A DNA stretch of 50,428 nt, from assembly GCF_943914615.1 (NCBI RefSeq), contig NZ_CALUCS010000016.1:1-50428 (forward strand), given 5' to 3'. The position numbers were made by a program, and so were the translations under genes. This DNA comes from an uncultured Corynebacterium sp. (lineage in GTDB: Bacteria > Actinomycetota > Actinomycetes > Mycobacteriales > Mycobacteriaceae). The notes beneath the pieces were generated by a model. That model searched no databases. It was not told where the DNA came from and saw only the letters and a program-made list of their open reading frames with translations. Positions 24,012-32,215 of the stretch are shown piece after piece (position 1 is the stretch's first letter; the number at the start of each line of letters is the position of its first letter).

Positions 24012-24017
24012 TATAAT
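24012..24017 (+). promoter_or_regulatory. -10 box of dtxR
   Basis: A perfect TATAAT starts one base after the sigB hairpin. No good -35 is visible at 17 nt. The leader would be about 30 nt with a GAAAGGG ribosome binding site. Confidence 0.6.
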
Positions 24018-24055
24018 CGTGTGAAGTCAAGAAACAAAGAAAGGGCGTAGCGCAC

Positions 24056-24778
24056 GTGAGGGATCTCGTCGATACCACTGAGATGTATCTCCGAACGATT
24101 TACGAGTTGGAAGAAGAGGGCATTCCACCGCTGCGCGCCCGTATCGCCGAGAGGCTTGACCAGTCCGGCCCGACCGTAAGCCAGACAGTCGCCCGAATGG
24201 AGCGCGACGAGCTTCTGACGATTGAGAAGGATCGCTCTCTCAAGCTAAGCGCCCAGGGGCGTGCACTGGCCACGGCTGTGATGCGCAAGCACCGCCTAGC
24301 CGAGCGCCTGCTCACCGACGTAATCGGCCTGCCGTGGGAAAAGGTTCACGACGAGGCTTGCCGTTGGGAACACGTCATGGGTGACGAGGTCGAAGTGCAA
24401 CTGGTGAAGGTACTTAGCGAGTACGCCACCTCGCCTTTCGGCAATCCGATTCCAGGGCTCGACGAGCTAATGGAAGGCATCCCGGAAGCCGAGCGCGCGG
24501 AGATGTTGGAGAAGGTTAATACCCTGCAGGAGGGCACCTCGCAGCGTGCCTCCGATATCGAGCCTCCGGAGCCGATCCAGGTGAAGATCCTGAGCATCAA
24601 CGAAATCATCCAGGTAGAGCACAAGCTGATGGCCAAGTTCCATGCGCTTGGTATGCGCCCGGGCAGTGTTGTGAGCCTAGTGGCCACCGAGGACGGCCTG
24701 GAATTCAGCAACGACAACGGAGCCATGGTAGTTCCGGAAGAACTCGGCCACGCCGTGCGAGTGGAGAAGGTTAGCTAA
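24056..24778 (+). CDS. dtxR: Iron-dependent repressor DtxR
   Basis: The 240-residue metal-dependent repressor controls iron uptake, haem and storage genes. The HTH (about 27-50, DQSGPTVSQTVARMERD) is almost identical to C. diphtheriae DtxR. Numbering matches without gaps, so ligands Met10, His79, Glu83, His98, Cys102, Glu105 and His106 are all present. The C-terminal SH3-like domain covers about 150-230 (GMRPGSVVSLVATEDG). GTG 24056 has GAAAGGGCG upstream. It lies between sigB and galE, as in other corynebacteria. The neighbouring hem and oxyR genes are plausible functional relatives, but I see no strong DtxR box in the window. Confidence 0.97.
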   Translation: MRDLVDTTEMYLRTIYELEEEGIPPLRARIAERLDQSGPTVSQTVARMERDELLTIEKDRSLKLSAQGRALATAVMRKHRLAERLLTDVIGLPWEKVHDEACRWEHVMGDEVEVQLVKVLSEYATSPFGNPIPGLDELMEGIPEAERAEMLEKVNTLQEGTSQRASDIEPPEPIQVKILSINEIIQVEHKLMAKFHALGMRPGSVVSLVATEDGLEFSNDNGAMVVPEELGHAVRVEKVS

Positions 24779-24787
24779 TCAGTGCGG

Positions 24788-24793
24788 TAGCGT
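24788..24793 (+). promoter_or_regulatory. -10 box of galE (leaderless)
   Basis: TAGCGT is followed by 7 nt and GTG 24801. An in-frame GTG at 24792 would overlap this box, which argues for 24801. Confidence 0.45.
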
Positions 24794-24800
24794 GGGACAT

Positions 24801-25826
24801 GTGAGTAGCATCGATCTTTCCAATTCCGCCCTGTCCCCTTCCTCCCACATCGTTGTCACCGGCGGTGCCGGATATGTCGGCAGCGTGTGTGCCAGTGTGC
24901 TGTTGGAACACGGCTTCCGAGTAACCGTCGTCGACGATCTATCCACCGGCAACGGCTACGCCGTCCCGGAGGGCGCTACCTTTGTCCAGGGTGACATTCG
25001 CGATGTCATTTCCGACGTCTTCGCCGACGGTGACGTTGCCGCCGTAATGCACTTCGCCGCCCGCTCTTTGGTTGGTGAGTCGGTGGAGAAGCCGGACATT
25101 TACTGGCACCACAACGTGGGAACCAGCTTGTACCTGCTGGACCAAATGCGCGAACATGGAGTGAAGAACCTCGTATTCTCCTCCACTGCCGCTACCTACG
25201 GGGAGCCCGAGCAGGTACCGATAACCGAGGATATGCCCACCGCCCCCACCAACCCCTATGGCGCATCCAAGCTGGCGATCGACCACATGATCACCTCCTA
25301 TGCCAACGCCTACGGGCTGGCTGCGACTTCCCTTCGCTATTTCAACGTCGCTGGCGCATATGGCGACATTGGAGAGAACCACAAGGTAGAGACGCACCTG
25401 ATCCCGCTGGTGCTGCAGGTTGCCCTCGGCCACCGGGAGCACATTTCCATTTTCGGCACCGACTACCCCACCTCTGACGGGACTGCGGTGCGCGATTACA
25501 TTCACATTCGGGATCTGGCAGACGCACACCTGCTAGCCGCGGCCTCTAACGCTGCCGGCCAGCACCGCATCTTCAACCTCGGCTCCGGCGATGGGTTTAG
25601 CGTGCGCCAGGTGATCGACACTTGCCGCGAAGTAACTGGCCACCCGATTCCGGCCGTCGAATCCCCGCGTCGTGCAGGTGATCCCGCTACCCTTATCGCC
25701 TCCTCTGCAAAGGCGATGGCAGAACTAGGCTGGAACCCGACTCGCTCCGACCTGCAGACAATCATTTCGGATGCGTGGGCGTTTAACGGACAACTGGGTG
25801 ATAGGTTGCATTCCGCACAGCGTTAA
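24801..25826 (+). CDS. galE: UDP-glucose 4-epimerase
   Basis: This 341-residue short-chain dehydrogenase-type epimerase interconverts UDP-glucose and UDP-galactose, supplying galactofuranose for arabinogalactan. It has VVTGGAGYVGSVCA (NAD Rossmann motif, near residue 18), FAARSLVGESVEKP, the catalytic SSTAATYGEPE Ser region, and the YGASK catalytic Tyr/Lys motif near 152. The dtxR-galE adjacency is known in corynebacteria. Its last 44 bases overlap the 3' end of the converging DUF4192 gene, so both proteins share coding DNA on opposite strands. Confidence 0.95.
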   Translation: MSSIDLSNSALSPSSHIVVTGGAGYVGSVCASVLLEHGFRVTVVDDLSTGNGYAVPEGATFVQGDIRDVISDVFADGDVAAVMHFAARSLVGESVEKPDIYWHHNVGTSLYLLDQMREHGVKNLVFSSTAATYGEPEQVPITEDMPTAPTNPYGASKLAIDHMITSYANAYGLAATSLRYFNVAGAYGDIGENHKVETHLIPLVLQVALGHREHISIFGTDYPTSDGTAVRDYIHIRDLADAHLLAAASNAAGQHRIFNLGSGDGFSVRQVIDTCREVTGHPIPAVESPRRAGDPATLIASSAKAMAELGWNPTRSDLQTIISDAWAFNGQLGDRLHSAQR

Positions 25827-27318
25827 CCGCGTCCCAGTCCACGGTCTGTAGCAGGCGCTCGTACTCCCAGGCGAGATCCAGTCCGGCGTACTCCCGAACG
25901 GTCACGTAGGTGCGCTCCGGAACCCAACCGGGGCCCTCTGACTCGCCCGGCTCCCCCGCCTCACCCTGCTTTCGCAGATCATCTGGGTCGTCCGCTGCGT
26001 CCAGATCCATCTGCACATTCGCCATAACCGTACACGCGGCGCGCACTGCCTTGGACAGCAGCAACTTGATCTTTCCTCTCTGGTGCGCGTCTAGCGCCGC
26101 GATCGCGATGTCCGCGGTGAACTCGTCGAGTGCGCTGAGGCGTGGCTGTATGTCGGAGGCATCGGATTCCTCCACACCGCGCAGCAGGTCTGCCAACGCT
26201 GCTTCTGGGTCGACCGCCATCTCATCACACTTGCCCGCCTCGTCCGCCTCGGTTACTTCGTCGGGATTGTCTGTGCACTCCAGCAGATCCAGCTTCGCGC
26301 ACGCATCCTCCGTGTAGAGGTCCGCCTCGAGCTCCTCCAGCAGGCGCGTCAGCGTGTGGTAGGCCAGCACTCCTTCGTCGTTAGCTGACGCCACCAGGGC
26401 CAGAATCAACATCACCCGTCGGCGCACCCCGCCCGTCGTCCGCCGCGCGGTACTTGCCAGCATCTCCCGCAGAATGGCGCTGTTGGCACCGAGCGACCAT
26501 GCGATGACGACCGTGTGTAGGAACTCGTCACAACAGATCGCGGCGAGGCTGTCGATCAGGTACTCGTCTTCGCATTCTTCCTCGAGCACTCTCTGGCCTT
26601 CCGCCACTGCAGCCACACCGACTAGCACCTGGATCAGATCGACCGTCGTGGCCTCCCCGCGATCTTGCAGCATCCAATCCGGCACTGCGATGTTCGCGGG
26701 GTCGAGCCAGCGTTCCATTTCCTCCCTGTCCCCCATGCGCCGGGCTCCGCTGAGTGCGCTGATGTCCGCCAGCTCATTGGTTTCCACGCTGGCCACGGAA
26801 CCCGTCTCCCCGTCCAACACGTCGGTCCACGCTTCCCCCGTGGCGATGCGCGACACCTCCAATGCCGACTGAACCTCCACGCATCCGTCCTGCAGCTGCT
26901 TGATGGCGGAGGCCACACAGGCACGCAGACGATTATCCATGTCGCCGATGGTGAGGATGATGGCCTCTGCCGCTGGGGCGTCACAAAGAATGTTGGTGAG
27001 ACCGCGAACCGCCTCGGTCACGGCTGCGGGGACAAGATCGCAGCGTAGAACGGGACCGATGCGGAAGCGACGATGGTTCTCCGGCAGTGGTGCGGGGCCT
27101 GCGGTGCTGGTGTTGATCGGTTCGGTGGGTTCGGTGGAGGCGACGAGGCCGATGATGACCATCGAGTCGACAGGAGGGAACCCCAACAGCGACGGGATGG
27201 CCGCAATGAGCTTTCCTTTGTCGGCCCCGAGGTGGACCGAAGGCGCTGGTATCGCGGAGGCGGCGGACGTGGGAATAGATTGTGCGTTCTGGTCGTTGTG
27301 TTCTGGTGAGTTACTCAT
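25783..27318 (-). CDS. DUF4192 family protein
   Basis: This 511-residue, acidic, soluble protein belongs to an actinobacterial family of unknown function. The typical N-terminal block is LIAAIPSLLGFPPVDSMVIIGL (about 31-52). Predicted helical repeats follow, with many Ala, Leu, Glu and Asp residues, and an Asp/Glu-rich C-terminal part precedes the final GLDLAWEYERLLQTVDWDAV segment. ATG 27318 is preferred (GGTGAG about 10 nt upstream); a GTG five codons earlier is possible. The last 13 codons and the stop overlap galE. The PAC2 gene diverges from it. Confidence 0.83.
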   Translation of the reverse strand: MSNSPEHNDQNAQSIPTSAASAIPAPSVHLGADKGKLIAAIPSLLGFPPVDSMVIIGLVASTEPTEPINTSTAGPAPLPENHRRFRIGPVLRCDLVPAAVTEAVRGLTNILCDAPAAEAIILTIGDMDNRLRACVASAIKQLQDGCVEVQSALEVSRIATGEAWTDVLDGETGSVASVETNELADISALSGARRMGDREEMERWLDPANIAVPDWMLQDRGEATTVDLIQVLVGVAAVAEGQRVLEEECEDEYLIDSLAAICCDEFLHTVVIAWSLGANSAILREMLASTARRTTGGVRRRVMLILALVASANDEGVLAYHTLTRLLEELEADLYTEDACAKLDLLECTDNPDEVTEADEAGKCDEMAVDPEAALADLLRGVEESDASDIQPRLSALDEFTADIAIAALDAHQRGKIKLLLSKAVRAACTVMANVQMDLDAADDPDDLRKQGEAGEPGESEGPGWVPERTYVTVREYAGLDLAWEYERLLQTVDWDAVNAVRNATYHPVVR

Positions 27319-27535
27319 GCCACAGATACTCACCGAGACGAGTTCTCCCCGCGATCTGGGTGGCCGTTCTAGCGGGTGTTGCCCCAGGGGCCTGTGGATA
27401 ACTCAAAACTGTGAATACAGGTTTCTGGCTGTTCGACATACGCGCCGTCTCGGCCTGGGGTGTCCGAACTGCCTGATAGGCTTGGCAGATAGTGCTTGGT
27501 TGGACAAGGGTTCCGCCGGAAGGGAGAGCGAAACT

Positions 27536-28582
27536 ATGCATGGCCGCCACGAAGGGAAGGCTGCGGGCCGGATGTACGAGATGGAGTATCCGGCTCCGAT
27601 ACAGTTCGATCGCCCCTCCATTACGGACGCCACCGCGGGGCTTGATGGCACCGAGGACGGAGCCGAAGAACTGCCGATGCTGGTCGCGCTGCAGGGCTAT
27701 GCCGACGCGGGTCAAGCCGTTTCCAGCGCCAGCTCCCACCTGCTCGCAGCCCTGGATCACAGCCCGGTGGCCTCGTTCAAGGTTGATGAGCTGATCGATT
27801 ACCGTTCCCGCCGCCCCGGTGTGACCATCGATAACTCCAAGGTTGTGGATAGCGACGACGTGCGACTGGATCTGCACCTAGTGAAGGACACGCAGGGCCG
27901 CCCGTTCCTGCTGCTCAGTGGGCTGGAGCCGGATCTGAAATGGGGCGCGTTTAGCGACGCCGTGGTGGATCTTGCCCGGCGTGGCCGGGTAGGCATGGTT
28001 GCCTCACTGTACTCGGCACCAATGACGGTGCCGCACACCCGGCCGCTGGTGATCTCCGCGCACGCTTCGGATTCCTCGTTGATCCAGGACTTCCACACCT
28101 GGGACTCCCGGATGATCGTCCCCGGCGCTGCTGCGCTGGAAACAGAGAAGAAGCTGAACCGCCACGGGTTCGAGACGATCGGTCTGACAGCCCACGTACC
28201 GCACTACATCGCGGCCTCGGACTACCCGGAGGCGACTCTGCGGCTACTACAGGCGTTCGCTGACGTAGCGGACCGGGACCTGCCGCTGAAGGCGCTGGAA
28301 AAGGAATTGGAGCGGGTGCAACACCAGCTGCAGGACCAGGTGGAAGACTCCCAAGAGATCGCCACGGTCGTCAGTGCTCTCGAGCACCAGTACGACGCAG
28401 AGATGGAGCGCATGCACCGCAATCGGGAAAATAACCTGCTAAAGCCGGGGCAAGACATTCCTACCGGTGAGGAGCTGGGTGCGGAGTTCGAGGCGTTCCT
28501 GCAGAACATGTCCGATGAAAATGGCACCGACACCGGCCAGGACGACAACGCTGCCGACACCGACGAGCAAGAGGATAACTAA
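27536..28582 (+). CDS. PAC2 family protein (proteasome-assembly-chaperone-like fold)
   Basis: This 348-residue protein is homologous to M. tuberculosis Rv2714 by position and motifs: MYEMEYPAPIQFDRPS, LVALQGYADAGQAVSSASSHLLAAL (PAC2 hallmark), VDELIDYRSRRPGVTID, and a C-terminal coiled coil (about 255-310) ending in an acidic tail. The biochemical role is unknown; the fold is shared with archaeal and eukaryotic 20S assembly chaperones. ATG 27536 has AGGGAGA about 8 nt upstream, whereas the open frame starts far earlier inside the antisense of the DUF4192 gene. The helicase gene starts 6 bp after the stop, so they form an operon. Confidence 0.85.
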   Translation: MHGRHEGKAAGRMYEMEYPAPIQFDRPSITDATAGLDGTEDGAEELPMLVALQGYADAGQAVSSASSHLLAALDHSPVASFKVDELIDYRSRRPGVTIDNSKVVDSDDVRLDLHLVKDTQGRPFLLLSGLEPDLKWGAFSDAVVDLARRGRVGMVASLYSAPMTVPHTRPLVISAHASDSSLIQDFHTWDSRMIVPGAAALETEKKLNRHGFETIGLTAHVPHYIAASDYPEATLRLLQAFADVADRDLPLKALEKELERVQHQLQDQVEDSQEIATVVSALEHQYDAEMERMHRNRENNLLKPGQDIPTGEELGAEFEAFLQNMSDENGTDTGQDDNAADTDEQEDN

Positions 28583-28588
28583 AACACA

Positions 28589-31147
28589 GTGGGTATTGCC
28601 GCCGAACTCGCAGAGCTGCTTCCGGACCTGGACGAGGTTCCAGAGTCGCTGATCGACGACGCAATCCTGGAGTCCTTTCTCGGCTGGACGCGCGACCGCG
28701 GCATAAGCCTCTACCCCGCCCAAGAAGAGGCGGCCACAGCACTGGTTGCCCAAGACAACGTCATCCTGGCCACCCCCACTGGCTCCGGAAAGTCCATGGT
28801 CGCCATCGCCGCGCACTTCATCGCCATGGCACGCAAGCAGCGCAGCTTCTACACCGCACCGATCAAGGCTCTGGTGAGCGAAAAGTTCTTCGATCTGTGC
28901 CAAACCTTCGGCCCGGAGAACGTCGGGATGATGACTGGTGACGCCACAGTGAATGGCGGGGCACCGATCATCTGCGCCACCGCCGAAATCGTTGCCAACA
29001 TTGCGCTGCGCGATGGTGCGAAGGCGAAGATCGACCAGGTAGTGATGGACGAGTTCCACTACTACTCCGAGCCCGACCGCGGCTGGGCCTGGCAGGTTCC
29101 GCTGCTGGAACTCCCCGAGGCGCAATTTCTTTTGATGAGCGCCACCCTGGGCGATACGAAGTGGCTGGAGGATGACCTCACTGAGCGCACGGGCCGCCAG
29201 ACCACCCTGGTGACGGGCACTACCCGACCTGTGCCATTGGACTTTCACTACGTCTACACCCCTGTCCACGAGACGGTGGAAGAACTGATCAGCAACGGCA
29301 AGTCCCCGATCTACATCGTCCACTTCACCCAGCGCGAGGCCATCGAGCGCGCCCAGGCCCTGACCAGCATGAAGCTGGTGAACGACGAAGCAAAGGCCGC
29401 CATCGCCGAAGAGATCGGCGACTTCCGGTTCACCTCCGCTTTCGGCAAGACTCTTTCCCGCCTGCTGCGCAAGGGCATTGGCGTGCACCACGCGGGCCTG
29501 CTGCCTAAGTATCGGCGCCTGGTGGAGCGTCTCTCCCAGAAAGGGCTGCTGAAGATCATCTGCGGCACCGACACCCTGGGCGTGGGCATCAACGTGCCGA
29601 TCCGCACCGTGCTGATGACAGGGCTTACAAAGTATGACGGGGTGAAGCACCGCGTACTTAAGTCTCGGGAATTCCACCAGATCGCCGGGCGTGCAGGCCG
29701 CGCGGGCTACGACACGGAAGGCACCGTCGTGGTCCAAGCCCCGGAACACGAGATCGAGAACTTCCGCCTCCGCCAGCGCGCGGGAAGCGACCCGAAGAAG
29801 ATCAAGAAGCTGCGCAAACGTTCGGCACCGGAGGGCCAGGCCACCTGGAGCGAGTCGACCTACGAACGGCTTACGCACGCAGAGCCAGAGGAGTTGACCA
29901 GCCAATTCCGCATGAGCAACTCGATGCTACTGAACGTGGTCGCCCGCGATCAGTGGACCTTCGAGGCACTCAAGCACCTGCTGCGCACCAACCACGACAC
30001 GCGTTCGAAGCAGAACAAAGCGATCCTGCGAACGATCGAGCTCTATCGCGGGCTTATCAACGCCGAAGTGGTCGAGGAGTATGCGGCGGACACGCCCAGC
30101 GGAACGGATGCACGCCTGACCGCGGATCTGAACCGCGACTTCGCACTAAACCAGCCACTCTCCCCCTTCGCCCTGGCCGCCCTGGAGCTGCTGGACCCGG
30201 AGTCCGAAACCTTCGCTCTAGACGTCATCTCGACATTTGAGGCTGTGCTGGAGGATCCCCGACAAGTGCTCATAGCCCAGCAGAAGGCGGAGCGGGGCGA
30301 GGAAATCGCGGCGCTAAAGGCAGAGGGCGTCGATTACACCGAACGCATGGCCATTGTCGAAGACATCACCTGGCCCATGCCGCTGGCCGACGAGCTAGAC
30401 CAGGCCTACGACACCTTCTGCGAAGGAAACCCCTGGGCTCGCGACTTTCAGATCAGCCCGAAATCCATCGTGCGGGACATGGTCGAAAAGGCCATGACTT
30501 TCTCCGACTTCGTGTCCACCTACGGGCTAGGTCGCTCCGAGGGGGTCGTGCTGCGCTACCTGACGGACGCCTACCGCACACTGGAGCACTCGGTGCCGGA
30601 AACCTACCGCTCGGAGGAATTCGACGACATCCTCGTGTGGCTGGGTGAACTGATCCGACAGGTCGATTCCTCCCTGATCGACGAGTGGGTTCAGATGGCC
30701 GACCCGGACGCGCCGCTGACCGAGGATCAGGTCGCCGAGCACGCCTTTGGGGTGGAGGATACGAACCTGCTGTCCGCCAACCCGCAGGCGCTGACCCGCA
30801 TGGTGCGGAACTACTTCTTCCGCCACGTGGAGCTGTTCGCCTTCGAAAAGGAGCGCGAACTTGCGGAGATGGACGAGTACCTGGACTCGCCGCCGGATTG
30901 GCCCGCCGCCATGGACGACTACTTCGACGAGTATGCGGATGTTGGTGTGGACGCCGCCGCGCGGTCAAACAAGAACATCCTCATCAAGCGGGGCACCGGC
31001 CCCGAGGCCGGAAGCTGGTTCGTCCGTCAGATCATCGACGATCCGGAAGGCGACCACGGCTGGGCGCTGGAAGGCGTAGTGGACCTCGCCGCGACAGACG
31101 AGGCCGGTGAGATCCGCCTATCGGAGCTCACCATCGTGCAGGGTTAA
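28589..31147 (+). CDS. Ski2-like DEAD/DEAH-box helicase with DUF3516
   Basis: The 852-residue RNA-helicase-type enzyme is typical of actinobacteria. It has the Q-motif-like LYPAQEEAATALVAQ, Walker A TPTGSGKS (near residue 62), motif II VMDEFHYY (DEFH rather than DEVH, near 151), motif III LMSATLGDT, the VHHAGLLPKYRR and TDTLGVGINVP segments, and motif VI QIAGRAGRAGYD (near 368). The C-terminal half corresponds to DUF3516. RNA turnover or ribosome-related unwinding is likely but unproven. GTG 28589 follows the PAC2 stop by 6 bp, indicating a shared message. A strong inverted repeat begins at its last codons. Confidence 0.9.
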   Translation: MGIAAELAELLPDLDEVPESLIDDAILESFLGWTRDRGISLYPAQEEAATALVAQDNVILATPTGSGKSMVAIAAHFIAMARKQRSFYTAPIKALVSEKFFDLCQTFGPENVGMMTGDATVNGGAPIICATAEIVANIALRDGAKAKIDQVVMDEFHYYSEPDRGWAWQVPLLELPEAQFLLMSATLGDTKWLEDDLTERTGRQTTLVTGTTRPVPLDFHYVYTPVHETVEELISNGKSPIYIVHFTQREAIERAQALTSMKLVNDEAKAAIAEEIGDFRFTSAFGKTLSRLLRKGIGVHHAGLLPKYRRLVERLSQKGLLKIICGTDTLGVGINVPIRTVLMTGLTKYDGVKHRVLKSREFHQIAGRAGRAGYDTEGTVVVQAPEHEIENFRLRQRAGSDPKKIKKLRKRSAPEGQATWSESTYERLTHAEPEELTSQFRMSNSMLLNVVARDQWTFEALKHLLRTNHDTRSKQNKAILRTIELYRGLINAEVVEEYAADTPSGTDARLTADLNRDFALNQPLSPFALAALELLDPESETFALDVISTFEAVLEDPRQVLIAQQKAERGEEIAALKAEGVDYTERMAIVEDITWPMPLADELDQAYDTFCEGNPWARDFQISPKSIVRDMVEKAMTFSDFVSTYGLGRSEGVVLRYLTDAYRTLEHSVPETYRSEEFDDILVWLGELIRQVDSSLIDEWVQMADPDAPLTEDQVAEHAFGVEDTNLLSANPQALTRMVRNYFFRHVELFAFEKERELAEMDEYLDSPPDWPAAMDDYFDEYADVGVDAAARSNKNILIKRGTGPEAGSWFVRQIIDDPEGDHGWALEGVVDLAATDEAGEIRLSELTIVQG

Positions 31148-31175
31148 GCCCGCAGGTTTAACCCGGGCTTAACCC
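31141..31175. terminator. Bidirectional hairpin between the helicase gene and oxyR
   Basis: GGGTTAAGCCC (31141-31151) and GGGCTTAACCC (31165-31175) form a perfect 11-bp stem with a 13-nt loop between converging genes. It overlaps the helicase stop codon. There is no U-tract on either strand. Confidence 0.6.
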
Positions 31176-31181
31176 GCTGGC

Positions 31182-32144
31182 TTAGAGGAAGGTCTCCAGC
31201 ACGCGGCGGCTTTCCTTCGCCACGTGGTTGAAGGACTGCGCCACGATCTCCCCCAGCGCCGCGTAGTCGTCGATGCGCGTGGAGCTGGAGCGGTAGGCCA
31301 TGCCAATCGTCCGGCCGGCCCGCACAGCACCGCCGGCGAACGTCGCCAGGGAAATGCCCGGGCGCTGGCACTCCACCGCCACCGCGGACAGCGGCACAAG
31401 TGTCGCGCCCAAACCGGCGGCTACCAGCTGGATTACCGTGGACAGGCTTGCGGCACGGGTTACGGAGTGGCGCGGGTCGTTGGCCATATCCACGGTGCGG
31501 CACAGCTCCAGGATTTGGTCGCGCAGGCAGTGCCCGTCGTCTAGCAGCAACAGCTCGATGTTCTTCAGCTCGTCGACCGTCAGATCCTTGCGACCGGCCA
31601 GAGGGTGCCCTTCAGGCAGAACCAGGACGAACTCTTCGGTGTACAGGTCAACGGTGTTCAGTCCCCCACCTTCGCCCGGCATACCAAGCACGGCAACGTC
31701 GATCTTGCCCTGGCGTAGCGCGTCCACCAGCAACGGGGACTTCTCCTCTACGATCCGCGGCTCCAGCTTGGGGGCCACATCGTTAACAGTGTGTAGCACG
31801 TCGGGCAGAATGTAAGGCGCGACGGTGGGGATCATGCCGATGGCCAGCGAGCCGACCAGGCCACCGTGGGCGCCGCGAGCGTGGGTGACAAAGGTCTCCA
31901 GACTCTCCAGCGTCGCCTGCGCAAATGGCAGTAGCCCCCGCCCCACCGGGGTGACGATAACCTTGCGAGTAGATCGTTCGATCAGTTGCACACCAAGCCC
32001 CGCCTCCAGCGCTGCCAGCGCTTGGGACAGCGACGGCTGGGAGATCCCCAGGTGCGAGGCCGCGGTGCCGAAGTGACCGTGTTCGGCGATGGTCACGAAG
32101 GTGCGTAATTGGGCAACTGTTGGGCGATACTCTCTTTGAACCAC
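31182..32144 (-). CDS. oxyR: Peroxide-sensing LysR-type regulator OxyR
   Basis: This 320-residue LysR-family regulator has an HTH at about 10-65 (LRTFVTIAEHGHFGTAASHLG, split by SQPSLSQALAALE). Its effector domain contains DDGHCLRDQ followed by LELC: two Cys nine residues apart, exactly as the redox-active Cys199/Cys208 pair of E. coli OxyR. Corynebacterial OxyR represses catalase, dps and related genes until oxidised. The start is GTG 32144, with a TAGAGT -10 box 7 nt upstream. It lies 71 bp downstream of the ceramidase gene on the same strand. Confidence 0.95.
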   Translation of the reverse strand: MVQREYRPTVAQLRTFVTIAEHGHFGTAASHLGISQPSLSQALAALEAGLGVQLIERSTRKVIVTPVGRGLLPFAQATLESLETFVTHARGAHGGLVGSLAIGMIPTVAPYILPDVLHTVNDVAPKLEPRIVEEKSPLLVDALRQGKIDVAVLGMPGEGGGLNTVDLYTEEFVLVLPEGHPLAGRKDLTVDELKNIELLLLDDGHCLRDQILELCRTVDMANDPRHSVTRAASLSTVIQLVAAGLGATLVPLSAVAVECQRPGISLATFAGGAVRAGRTIGMAYRSSSTRIDDYAALGEIVAQSFNHVAKESRRVLETFL

Positions 32145-32151
32145 GTCCTCA

Positions 32152-32157
32152 ACTCTA
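32152..32157 (-). promoter_or_regulatory. -10 box of oxyR (leaderless)
   Basis: On the minus strand TAGAGT is followed by 7 nt and GTG 32144. The rest of the 71-bp gap (32145-32215) is unusually AT-rich for this genome. Confidence 0.5.
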
Positions 32158-32215
32158 CAACAATTATTAGAAAAGTATAATTACAACCGGAAAAATAAGT
32201 ACCTTTGCCCTATAT

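Noticed and set aside
26900..27535. Upstream extension of the PAC2 reading frame by 212 codons
   Set aside because: It is antisense to the well-supported DUF4192 gene. AGGGAGA before ATG 27536 and the family N-terminus fix the start.
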